Of a stretch of DNA of 64,000 bases, positions 1 to 6,827 are shown piece by piece. The position numbers and the translations under genes are program-made. The notes beneath the pieces are model-generated. The model was given only the letters and a program-made list of their open reading frames with translations, had not been told where the DNA came from and made no database searches. The stretch comes from Thermoplasmatota archaeon. Lineage in GTDB: Archaea; Thermoplasmatota; Thermoplasmata; UBA10834. The stretch is from NCBI GenBank assembly GCA_018818785.1, contig JAHIRF010000007.1, forward strand, positions 23,711 to 87,710, written 5' to 3'. The first letter of the stretch is position 1; each line of letters begins with the position of its first letter.

Positions 1-62
1 CAATGACCAACGTCTGCAGGATATGCTCGTATGGTCGGAACGAGAGGCGACTTGCCTGAGTC

Positions 63-551
63 TCAGAGGACCTTCTTGGCGTCCTCTTCGGTCATGCCAG
101 CCGCTTTCAGAAGGTACTTCAGACCCTTCTTCATGATCATAACCCTCGTGTTGTCGTCCATGAACTTCTCCATGACGATGGGTGCTTTGAGAGTATATTC
201 CACGCCGAACTCGGAGAAGTAATATCTCGCGTTGTCTGGGTCCAGCTCCGCGGCCTTGAGATAGGCCGCTTCCGCCTCGTTGAACCTGCCGATCTCGATC
301 AGGAATGCCGCGTACGACGACTGATAGATAGGGTTCTTCGGATCGAGTTCCACGGCCTTCTTGTAGGACTCCATAACATCCTCTGGTGTCAACTTCGGCA
401 CGCCTACCGAGGCCTCCGCCTTGCCGAAGTGCGCATCCGCGCACTTGGGGTCAGCCTTGATGACCTTGTTGAACTTGGATACTGCCTTCTCGAATTCTCC
501 AACCGCCAGCGCTTCCTGCGCGTCCATCAATTCTTTTTCTACGCCAGCCAT
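63..551 (-). CDS. TPR-repeat protein
   Basis: Soluble protein of about 162 residues made of tetratricopeptide helices. Repeats are visible around residues 12-45 (ALAVGEFEKAV...DPKCADA), 50-80 (YKKAVELDPKNP) and 85-115 (GRFNEAEAAYLKAAELDPDN), each with the small/large residue pattern and the terminal DP-x-N turn. TPRs usually mediate protein-protein contacts and no partner is evident. ATG 551 is preferred over GTG 560 because the TPR protein reads naturally from MAGVEK and a TATA-like TTTTATACC lies upstream at about 602-610. It is transcribed away from the neighbouring membrane-protein gene, which lies on the same strand. Confidence 0.8.
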   Translation of the reverse strand: MAGVEKELMDAQEALAVGEFEKAVSKFNKVIKADPKCADAHFGKAEASVGVPKLTPEDVMESYKKAVELDPKNPIYQSSYAAFLIEIGRFNEAEAAYLKAAELDPDNARYYFSEFGVEYTLKAPIVMEKFMDDNTRVMIMKKGLKYLLKAAGMTEEDAKKVL

Positions 552-654
552 GTGCGGCACCGACCATTCACGCTACTATTGTTCGCTTATGATTTCTTGG
601 GGGTATAAAACATTTGCATCCTGTGACCAGTTTTGAGAAAGAGCGGCGGGGGCA

Positions 655-1284
655 TCATTGGGCCGCCGCCAACAGGTCCGCCTGGTCGTTCAGGGCTTCG
701 AGATCCATGCGCGACACGGCCTGGTATGGCTCCTCCATCCAGTCTACGGAATCATCTATGCCGACGGATATGAGCGGGTACATGTCCGTGAGCGCCTCGA
801 CCGAGTCGGATAGGCTCACGCTCAGGTCGGATGAGATGTTCCTTGTCTGGCTGGTGAGGTCGGTGTAGCACACGTTCAATGTGTCCGCGAGATCATCGAA
901 GGACGTCTTGAGAGCGGCGAATGTGAGCGCGCGCTCGTCATCTGCAGCATATGCGACACCTATGACATGGCAGAGGGATGCTATGCTCTCCGCGGTCGCT
1001 TCAGCATACAGCGAAGCGGACCGTCTCCATCCGTTGTCCAGCGTGTAATCCTTGGTCTCATTGATCTTGTCGGAGAGCCTCGGCATGGAGGATACGATCT
1101 CCTCGACCGATGCGCATTGAGTCTTGAACTTGGAGTTCCTGTAGTCGAGCGCCTGCGTATAGAAGAACACCATCAATATGGAGAGCATGACGATGGCCAC
1201 GACCGCGATCCCGAGCACCACGTACCTTCTCTTGACCCTCTTTGTCCCTGCCTGCATTTCCGGTTGTCCCATTGACCCACGCAT
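655..1284 (-). CDS. Single-span membrane protein, unknown function
   Basis: A 209-residue protein with a basic N-terminus (KRVKRRY), one hydrophobic segment at about residues 24-46, and a long, mostly helical extracytoplasmic domain with little cysteine. I do not recognise the family. The architecture resembles a chemoreceptor sensor or four-helix domain, but no HAMP or signalling domain follows. ATG 1284 is used; ATG 1272 is an alternative. The next gene (NAC) is divergent. Confidence 0.6.
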   Translation of the reverse strand: MRGSMGQPEMQAGTKRVKRRYVVLGIAVVAIVMLSILMVFFYTQALDYRNSKFKTQCASVEEIVSSMPRLSDKINETKDYTLDNGWRRSASLYAEATAESIASLCHVIGVAYAADDERALTFAALKTSFDDLADTLNVCYTDLTSQTRNISSDLSVSLSDSVEALTDMYPLISVGIDDSVDWMEEPYQAVSRMDLEALNDQADLLAAAQ

Positions 1285-1335
1285 CCTATGGCGAGTATCT
1301 GATTCCCATCTATTTAGTCGGGACGGATGCGCAAT

Positions 1336-1345
1336 CCTTTTATGG
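1336..1345 (+). promoter_or_regulatory. Putative TATA box for the NAC gene
   Basis: CCTTTTATGG lies about 50 nt before the NAC ATG. A start 25 nt downstream would give a leader of roughly 25-30 nt. Supported by sequence pattern only. Confidence 0.35.
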
Positions 1346-1391
1346 CCAGCCTATGTTCTCGAACTCAGTCAGGCTATGAAGGGGTAGTGAC

Positions 1392-1763
1392 ATGTTTCCA
1401 GGCGGCAGGGTGAACCCCAAGCAGATGAAGGCGATGATGAAGCGCATGGGGATCGCCCAAGAGGAGATCTCCGATGTTCAGGAGATAATCATCAGGACTA
1501 AGACCAAGGAGCTCGTGTTCACGGACGCCGCGGTCACCGCAATGACAGTCCAGGGACAGAAGACATACCAGATAGTGGGCGAGCCCAAGGAGCGGCCAAG
1601 GACGACGGACGCTTCAGCTGCTGAAGAGAAGGGTGTGCCCGAAGAGGATGTGCAGCTGGTGATGGGACAGACTGGATGCACGGCTGCCGAGGCGAGGAAG
1701 GCTCTCGAGGCATGCGATGGTGCACCTGCGGAAGCCATTCTTAAGGTAATGTCCGCGCGCTGA
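1392..1763 (+). CDS. nac: Nascent polypeptide-associated complex protein (archaeal NAC)
   Basis: A 123-residue homologue of archaeal NAC, the homodimeric ribosome-associated factor that contacts emerging polypeptides. The N-terminal Met/Lys-rich segment (NPKQMKAMMKRMG) and the NAC beta-barrel (VQEIIIRTKTKELVF...VQGQKTYQIVGE) are followed by a linker and a C-terminal UBA domain (residues about 83-121, DVQLVMGQTGCTAAEARKAL). Length and order match the archaeal family. The ABC ATPase gene follows 47 nt later on the same strand, but a functional link is not implied. Confidence 0.93.
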   Translation: MFPGGRVNPKQMKAMMKRMGIAQEEISDVQEIIIRTKTKELVFTDAAVTAMTVQGQKTYQIVGEPKERPRTTDASAAEEKGVPEEDVQLVMGQTGCTAAEARKALEACDGAPAEAILKVMSAR

Positions 1764-1810
1764 TCAGTCGGATCGAACGGAACCGGCCGGACGTCGGTGC
1801 TGGAGGACGG

Positions 1811-2737
1811 ATGATCGAGACCATAGGGCTTGGAAGGGATTTCGATGGTAAGGTCGCCGTTCAGGACCTGAACCTCAGGATAGATGAGGGAGAGGTCTTC
1901 GGTCTGCTGGGACCCAACGGTGCGGGCAAGACCACGACCGTGCGCATGCTATCATGTCTGATCGGCCAGACGAGCGGTACCGCGTTCGTCGGCGGATACG
2001 AGATAGGAAAAGGTAAGGATTCTGAGAAGATCAGGAGCATGGTAGGTGTGCTCCCCGAATCACCTGGCTTGTACGAGGTCTTGAGCGCCTATAAGAACCT
2101 CGATTTCTACGCCCAGCTGTACGGCGTGCCCAGGGACAAGAGGGAGCGGAGGATAGAGGAACTCCTGAGGATGCTGGACCTCTGGGATAGGAAGAACGAG
2201 CCCGTGGCGACCTACTCCAAGGGGATGAAGCAGAAGATCGCGATAGCTAGGGCGTTCGTGCACGATCCCGAGATAGTCTTCCTGGACGAGCCCACTGCAG
2301 GACTGGATCCTCAGGCATCGTTGACCGTGAGGGAGTTCATATTGACGCTCAAGCGAGAAGGCCGAACGGTCTTCATCAACAGCCATCATCTGGACGAGGT
2401 CGAGAGATTATGCGACAGGATCGCGGTGATGAGGGCGACCGCGCTCGCGATAGGCTCACCGAGGGATCTCGCGGCGGACTACTGGGGCAGGACCACCGTG
2501 ATAGAGCTGTCCGAACCGATCGATGCGATGGTCGATGTCATCAGAAGGCTCCCTTTCGCCAGCAACGTCAGGTTGGAGAACGGCAAGATACTGGTGGACT
2601 TGGACGACCCGGATCTGAGGAACCCTGAGATCGTGTCGGCGCTCGTGGCAGCCGGGGCGAGGGTGGAATATGTCTCCGAGTTCAGGCGTTCGCTCGAGGA
2701 TGTTTACCTCAAGCTGGTGGGGGGCGAGGAAAGGTGA
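1811..2737 (+). CDS. ABC transporter ATPase (ABC-2/Nat type)
   Basis: A 308-residue ATPase with Walker A GPNGAGKTT at about residues 34-42, signature YSKGMKQKIAIARAF, Walker B VFLDEPTAGLDP and the H-loop INSHH. It has the C-terminal extension typical of NatA/DrrA-type exporters. Its stop overlaps the GTG of the following permease (GTGA at 2734-2737), so the two are translationally coupled and form one exporter. The substrate cannot be told from sequence. Confidence 0.92.
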   Translation: MIETIGLGRDFDGKVAVQDLNLRIDEGEVFGLLGPNGAGKTTTVRMLSCLIGQTSGTAFVGGYEIGKGKDSEKIRSMVGVLPESPGLYEVLSAYKNLDFYAQLYGVPRDKRERRIEELLRMLDLWDRKNEPVATYSKGMKQKIAIARAFVHDPEIVFLDEPTAGLDPQASLTVREFILTLKREGRTVFINSHHLDEVERLCDRIAVMRATALAIGSPRDLAADYWGRTTVIELSEPIDAMVDVIRRLPFASNVRLENGKILVDLDDPDLRNPEIVSALVAAGARVEYVSEFRRSLEDVYLKLVGGEER

Positions 2738-3762
2738 GACTGGACAGGGCCATCATAGTCGCCAAGAAGGACCTCGCAGAGTTCAGGAAGAACAGGTTCA
2801 TATTCGCATCCATCATGATAATGCCGATCATAATATCGCTCGTGCTTCCAGCTATCTACGTCGCACCCCTGAGGATGCTCGCCGAGGAGCGCATCGACCC
2901 GCTCGATCTGCAGTTCGATATACAGTTCACTTTCGAGAACGTCCGGATATCGAACGCGACCCTGTTCGACGCCCAGATGGATAATGTGACGATAGAGAAC
3001 TGCATCATCCAGGAATCGATCATAAGGAACTCGATCGTCCGCGACTCCATAATCAACGGGTCAGAGATCGATGGTTGCATGCTGCACGACAGCATAATCA
3101 CCGGCTCCAACATCGTGGACGTGCTGATCGATGATGGCAACTTCGTCACCGGTTCCAGCAGGGAAGGCGGGGACGACGAGCTGGAGAGTCTGAAGGACAT
3201 ATTGTTCAACATGATCCTGTTGCTCCTGATCATAATCCCCGTCATGATACCCACAGTGACCGCGTCCTACAGCTTCGTCGGCGAGAAGACCAACAGGAGC
3301 CTAGAACCTCTTCTGGCCACGCCTGCCAGTGACCTCGAGCTGCTTATGGGGAAGGCGGGAGCCATCTTCGTGTTGAGCATGGTCGCGACCTGGGTCTCGT
3401 TCGTACTATGCGTGGCATCGATCAACTTCTTGACCGAACCGTTTCTCGGATACTATCCGCTCCCGAACCTCTACTGGGTGCTCGTGGTGCTCCTGCTCGC
3501 GCCAGGCATGTGTCTGATGAGCATATTCACGAATGTGCTGATCTCGTCCAAGGTGAACGATGTGAGGGTGTCGCAGCAGATAGGTGGTGTGCTTGTCCTG
3601 CCGGTGCTTGGATTCTTCGTGCTCAGCATGGCGGGGGTGGTCAGCGCAGGTATACTGCCTCTGCTCCTGTTCAGCTGCGTGGTGTTCGCTGCAGATGCCG
3701 GGATCCTCTTGCTGAGCGTGAGGGTGTTCAGACGAGAAGAGATATTGGTGCGCTGGAAGTGA
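2734..3762 (+). CDS. ABC-2 permease with a pentapeptide-repeat extracytoplasmic loop
   Basis: A 342-residue integral membrane permease, the partner of the ATPase just upstream. TM1 is at about residues 24-44. It is followed by a soluble loop to about 155, then five further hydrophobic segments to the C-terminus. Within the loop, residues 74-137 read as about 13 consecutive pentads with a small residue at position 2 and I/L/V/M at position 4 (for example NVTIE, NCIIQ, ESIIR, NSIVR, DSIIN), the hallmark of a pentapeptide beta-helix. ABC-2 permeases (NatB-like) normally carry a mixed alpha/beta domain there. GTG start at 2734. Confidence 0.88.
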   Translation: MRLDRAIIVAKKDLAEFRKNRFIFASIMIMPIIISLVLPAIYVAPLRMLAEERIDPLDLQFDIQFTFENVRISNATLFDAQMDNVTIENCIIQESIIRNSIVRDSIINGSEIDGCMLHDSIITGSNIVDVLIDDGNFVTGSSREGGDDELESLKDILFNMILLLLIIIPVMIPTVTASYSFVGEKTNRSLEPLLATPASDLELLMGKAGAIFVLSMVATWVSFVLCVASINFLTEPFLGYYPLPNLYWVLVVLLLAPGMCLMSIFTNVLISSKVNDVRVSQQIGGVLVLPVLGFFVLSMAGVVSAGILPLLLFSCVVFAADAGILLLSVRVFRREEILVRWK

Positions 3763-3821
3763 GACTTGCGAAAGATTAAAGCGACCCTGAATGTTCACGG
3801 TTGGACGATGGATCGGATACT

Positions 3822-4013
3822 ATGAAACTGTGCGATATGAAGGCCAACTGCAGGAAGTGCGGCAAGGAGCTGAAGGGAGACACCAAGGATGAGGACTTCA
3901 TCACATTCTATTGCATGAAATGCGGCATATACACGAGCAAGCCAGTCGAGGACTATCAGGACCAGCCCGAGTCTGCGACGATGGCTGCCCCTCCGCTCGA
4001 AAAGTGCGATTAG
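3822..4013 (+). CDS. Small zinc-ribbon protein
   Basis: About 63 residues with two CxxC pairs (CRKCGKEL and CMKCG), expected to bind one zinc ion. The C-terminal tail is acidic and proline-containing. ATG 3822 (MKLCDMKANC) is preferred over the in-frame TTG 3801. Archaeal mini zinc ribbons of this kind are common and mostly uncharacterised. It sits between the ABC exporter and tRNA-Asp. Confidence 0.6.
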   Translation: MKLCDMKANCRKCGKELKGDTKDEDFITFYCMKCGIYTSKPVEDYQDQPESATMAAPPLEKCD

Positions 4014-4061
4014 AACAATGCCAGCGCATGTAACGCCAGGTCCAAGTGCACCCGCCAACGC

Positions 4062-4069
4062 TTAAATAC
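4062..4069 (+). promoter_or_regulatory. Putative TATA box for tRNA-Asp
   Basis: TTAAATAC about 64-71 nt before the mature tRNA 5' end would imply a 5' leader of about 40 nt, to be removed by RNase P. This is the best AT-rich box in the interval. Confidence 0.35.
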
Positions 4070-4132
4070 GCCATTCGCTTTTGCCTCAAGACGCCGCTTT
4101 GAAAAACGCTGTCCCAGAACAGTTATCCAAAT

Positions 4133-4208
4133 GCCCCGGTGGTGTAGCGGCCTATCATCCGAGCCTGTCGAGCTCGGGACTCGGGTCCGAATCCCGACCG
4201 GGGCGCCA
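4133..4208 (+). tRNA. tRNA-Asp (GTC), CCA encoded
   Basis: A cloverleaf is readable directly. The acceptor stem is GCCCCGG/CCGGGGC with discriminator G4205 and a genomically encoded CCA (4206-4208). The anticodon stem CGAGC/GCTCG encloses the seven-base loop CTGTCGA, giving anticodon GTC. The T arm contains GGGTCCGAATCCC. No intron is present. There is no integrase or target-site duplication nearby to suggest an insertion at this tRNA. Confidence 0.95.
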
Positions 4209-4224
4209 TACCCTTCTCCACCGT

Positions 4225-4791
4225 TCACATCTTCTTGAACTCGAGCTGATAGAACACCTGCTCGCCAAACTCGGCCAAGAGGCTGAACCATTTCCTCGCC
4301 CTCCGCTCGACCTCGGCCGGTGCCTTGCGCTCACTAACTGGAGGTCCGAAGGGTGTCTCCCATTTCTGGAAATCCACGACCGTCAGGCATCCGCCTGGCT
4401 TGAGCACGCGGGCGCACTCCTCGAGCATCAGGGTTGGCAGGTTGACTTCGTGGTAGATGAACGCGAGCAGGACGTGATCGAAGGACTCGGCCATCAAAGG
4501 TATCGCGAGAACGTCCCCTTGCAGGGCATGGATGTTCTTTCGCTTCCTCGACACCGCCCGCTCCTGAAGCACATCCAGCATCCTGGTCTCCACATCGAGG
4601 GCGACGACTTCACGCACTGACTCGGACAAGGGCACTGAGAAATACCCGACGCCAGCGCCTATGTCGAGCACAGACCAGCTGGGATCCAAGCCCATCCGCT
4701 CCATGATCTCGAGCGGCGGGATAGCCTTCCTGCGCTCTGTCCCCTCGAGCCTCTCGACGAAATCACCAGTGGCCTCGAATTTGCGCGCCAT
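4225..4791 (-). CDS. Class I SAM-dependent methyltransferase
   Basis: A 188-residue Rossmann methyltransferase. Motif I is VLDIGAGVGYF at about residues 41-51. Acidic D in VVALDVE ends strand 2, and motif IV is FDHVLLAF. A following segment, RVLKPGGCLTVVDF, is typical of UbiE/COQ5-like enzymes. The substrate is unknown. It converges with tRNA-Asp, ending 17 nt beyond it, and lies downstream of the OCD-family gene on the same strand. Confidence 0.85.
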   Translation of the reverse strand: MARKFEATGDFVERLEGTERRKAIPPLEIMERMGLDPSWSVLDIGAGVGYFSVPLSESVREVVALDVETRMLDVLQERAVSRKRKNIHALQGDVLAIPLMAESFDHVLLAFIYHEVNLPTLMLEECARVLKPGGCLTVVDFQKWETPFGPPVSERKAPAEVERRARKWFSLLAEFGEQVFYQLEFKKM

Positions 4792-4833
4792 CGATCAAAC
4801 CTCCGATAAACCAGTTCGCGGAATCGTATAGAG

Positions 4834-5808
4834 TCATAGGGGCAGGTATGTGCCGATCCCTTTGCTCTTCGCCATCTCGAGAACCCTGATAGCCGTGGCC
4901 ATGTCCTCGATTGCCACGCCAAGGTTCATTGATATTATGCGTTCATCATCCGTTTCCCTCGCGCTCTTGGCGCCCGACACGATCTCTCCGAGGTCCGCGT
5001 GGACGGAGGGTATGCCCCCGAAGTAGCCCACGGTCTGGTAGTATGCCAGCTGTCCCCTATCGTCGGTGCAGAACTTGTCGCATGAGCGCATCGCCTCGCC
5101 CTTCCAGTAGGAATCGAAATCCAATGGACACGCGAACGCACCCTTCGAGAACCAGGACGATTCTATCACGGGCGTGGGATGCTTCAATATCGGACCAGCG
5201 GTGACGACTATGTCGGACCCTTGGACCGCATCTCGGGGCGTAGAGACGGCTATCACATCCAATCCGTAAGCGGCCTTCATATCGGCGACATATCTTGTCA
5301 AGACACCCTCATCGACGTCGTACGCCTTGACGGTCTCGAGGCCGTCGAATACCACCATCATCGCTTCCATGTTGGTCCTGCCCTGGACTCCACAGCCGAG
5401 CACCCCGAACGACCTGGAGTCGTCCCTTGCAAGGTACTTCGCCGCGACAGCGCTGGCCGCACCCGTCCGCTTAGCCGTTATCCATGAGGCGTCCATGACC
5501 GAGGTCGGTATGCCGGTCTCGGGGTCGTTGAGTATCAGAAGACCGGATATGTATGGCAGCCCGCGCTTGTGGTTCTCCGGGAAACCGCTGACCCATTTCA
5601 TGCCTGCAGAGCGCATCGCGGGGACATATGCGGGCATCGCGTGGATGAAGGCATCCTGCATCGGATGTATCCCTGGCTTAGGAGGCATCTCGACCCTGCC
5701 CGCACCCTTCTCATGGAAGACCTGTTCGACCGCGTCCACGATCGCATCCATCGGAAGGGACACACGCGCGACATCACCTGCTGAGAGATACAACACCTCT
5801 TGGGTCAT
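4834..5808 (-). CDS. Ornithine cyclodeaminase / alanine dehydrogenase family enzyme
   Basis: A 324-residue member of the OCD/mu-crystallin family (NAD(P)-dependent). The N-terminal substrate domain carries the conserved Lys/Asn region (GMKWVSGFPENHKRGLP), and the Rossmann dinucleotide motif is GVLGCGVQGRTN. Archaeal members include alanine dehydrogenase (alanine to pyruvate plus ammonia) and ornithine cyclodeaminase; sequence alone does not separate these. With GDH, aspartase and GOGAT elsewhere in the window, an ammonia-linked amino-acid role is reasonable but inferred. Confidence 0.85.
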   Translation of the reverse strand: MTQEVLYLSAGDVARVSLPMDAIVDAVEQVFHEKGAGRVEMPPKPGIHPMQDAFIHAMPAYVPAMRSAGMKWVSGFPENHKRGLPYISGLLILNDPETGIPTSVMDASWITAKRTGAASAVAAKYLARDDSRSFGVLGCGVQGRTNMEAMMVVFDGLETVKAYDVDEGVLTRYVADMKAAYGLDVIAVSTPRDAVQGSDIVVTAGPILKHPTPVIESSWFSKGAFACPLDFDSYWKGEAMRSCDKFCTDDRGQLAYYQTVGYFGGIPSVHADLGEIVSGAKSARETDDERIISMNLGVAIEDMATAIRVLEMAKSKGIGTYLPL

Positions 5809-5930
5809 GGCATGACCAAGATGGCAGTGATTGTATTTTTAATCCTATGACGTTCGATGTGTTCTGGAAAAGCATATTATCGTGGCGAAGGCAATCTGGC
5901 AGTGAAGGGATAGCCCTTTGGAGTGGTTCG

Positions 5931-6182
5931 ATGACGGAGAGGATCAAGATCTATGCCCTGAGCACCTGCCCATACTGCAAGAGGACGAAGAGGTTCCTGG
6001 ACGAGCACGGAGTCGAATATGACTTAGTGGATGTGGACCTGGCCGACGACGAGAAGCAGGATGCGCTGCTGCAGGAGATCGATGAACTCACGGGTCGACG
6101 TTCTTTCCCCGTCGTCATCATCGGGTCCGATGTCATCGTTGGGCACGACGAGGAACGGCTCAGGAAGGCTTTGAAGCTATGA
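5931..6182 (+). CDS. Glutaredoxin-like thiol oxidoreductase
   Basis: An 83-residue thioredoxin fold with the redox pair CPYC at residues 13-16, a cis-Pro segment (RRSFPVVIIG) and the GHDEERL C-terminal helix of NrdH/glutaredoxins. ATG 5931 is chosen because GGAGTGG lies just upstream and the domain starts there; an upstream in-frame extension has no domain content. The stop overlaps the start of the FTR-type reductase (ATGA at 6179), strongly suggesting that the reductase reduces this glutaredoxin. Confidence 0.88.
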   Translation: MTERIKIYALSTCPYCKRTKRFLDEHGVEYDLVDVDLADDEKQDALLQEIDELTGRRSFPVVIIGSDVIVGHDEERLRKALKL

Positions 6183-6592
6183 CCGCGGAGCAGCCTGCGA
6201 GGGTGTATTGTCCAGTATGCCAGGCGAGGTTCATACCAGGGAGCGATTCAGGCGAAGGCGACACGGCCACGTGTCCGATATGTGGCCAGCGACTTGTGCT
6301 CAGGGAGTCAACGGATGGATTGATCGGCGAGAGAGTCGATGCGCACTCTGAGAATGAGATCAGGAGCAGGGCCGAGAACTTCGCCAGATTCAGGGATTAC
6401 GAATTCTCCGACGTGAAAGAGGAGATCATAGAGGGGCTTGTGGGAAAACAGAGGTTGTTCGGGGATTTCTACTGTCCGTGCAGGATGCTCCACACACCAG
6501 AATACCAATGCCCCTGCAAGCCGACAAGGGGAGGGGATGTGGAGCGGGACGGACGGTGCTACTGCGGGTTCTTCTGGAAGAAGAAGCACTAG
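6179..6592 (+). CDS. Ferredoxin-thioredoxin reductase catalytic-type protein with N-terminal rubredoxin-like ribbon
   Basis: 137 residues. The C-terminal half has the FTR catalytic cysteine pattern C99-P-C101, C111-P-C113 and C127-Y-C129. This binds a [4Fe-4S] cluster next to an active disulfide and passes ferredoxin electrons to thiol proteins. The N-terminus adds CPVC (11-14) and CPIC (32-35), a rubredoxin or zinc-ribbon knuckle like that known in archaeal ferredoxin:disulfide reductases. Spacing between the CPC motifs is shorter (9 residues) than in plant FTR. It is translationally coupled to the glutaredoxin and converges, with a 4-nt overlap, on a ferredoxin gene. Confidence 0.88.
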   Translation: MTAEQPARVYCPVCQARFIPGSDSGEGDTATCPICGQRLVLRESTDGLIGERVDAHSENEIRSRAENFARFRDYEFSDVKEEIIEGLVGKQRLFGDFYCPCRMLHTPEYQCPCKPTRGGDVERDGRCYCGFFWKKKH

Positions 6593-6780
6593 CCCTCGGC
6601 GATAGCTCCGTGAGGGCATGAAGTCAGACAGGTCCCGCAGCCAGTGCACTTCTCAGCGTCGAAGGCTGGTCTGAATGTCTTCCGGTCAATGTACATCGCA
6701 CCGGTGGGGCATGTTCTCGTCACCGGGCAGAAGGGGTTGTTGTCGCATATCTTCGGATTGAAACTCACTGGCATTCTCAT
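6589..6780 (-). CDS. Small ferredoxin with one regular and one irregular Fe-S motif
   Basis: A 63-residue ferredoxin. The second motif is canonical (C45-x2-C48-x2-C51-x3-C55-P). The first is odd: C12-x5-C18-x5-C24-P, so one ligand of a normal second cluster is missing. It could carry one [4Fe-4S] plus a [3Fe-4S] or incomplete site. Its 3' end overlaps that of the FTR gene by 4 nt on the opposite strand. A role as electron donor to FTR is plausible from location only. Confidence 0.8.
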   Translation of the reverse strand: MRMPVSFNPKICDNNPFCPVTRTCPTGAMYIDRKTFRPAFDAEKCTGCGTCLTSCPHGAIAEG

Positions 6781-6827
6781 CGACCGATGCTATATCGCAG
6801 CTAGTAGATAAGGGTTGTGCACCATTG

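Noticed and set aside
4133..4208. tRNA-Asp as an integration site
   Set aside because: No integrase and no partial tRNA duplicate is present nearby.
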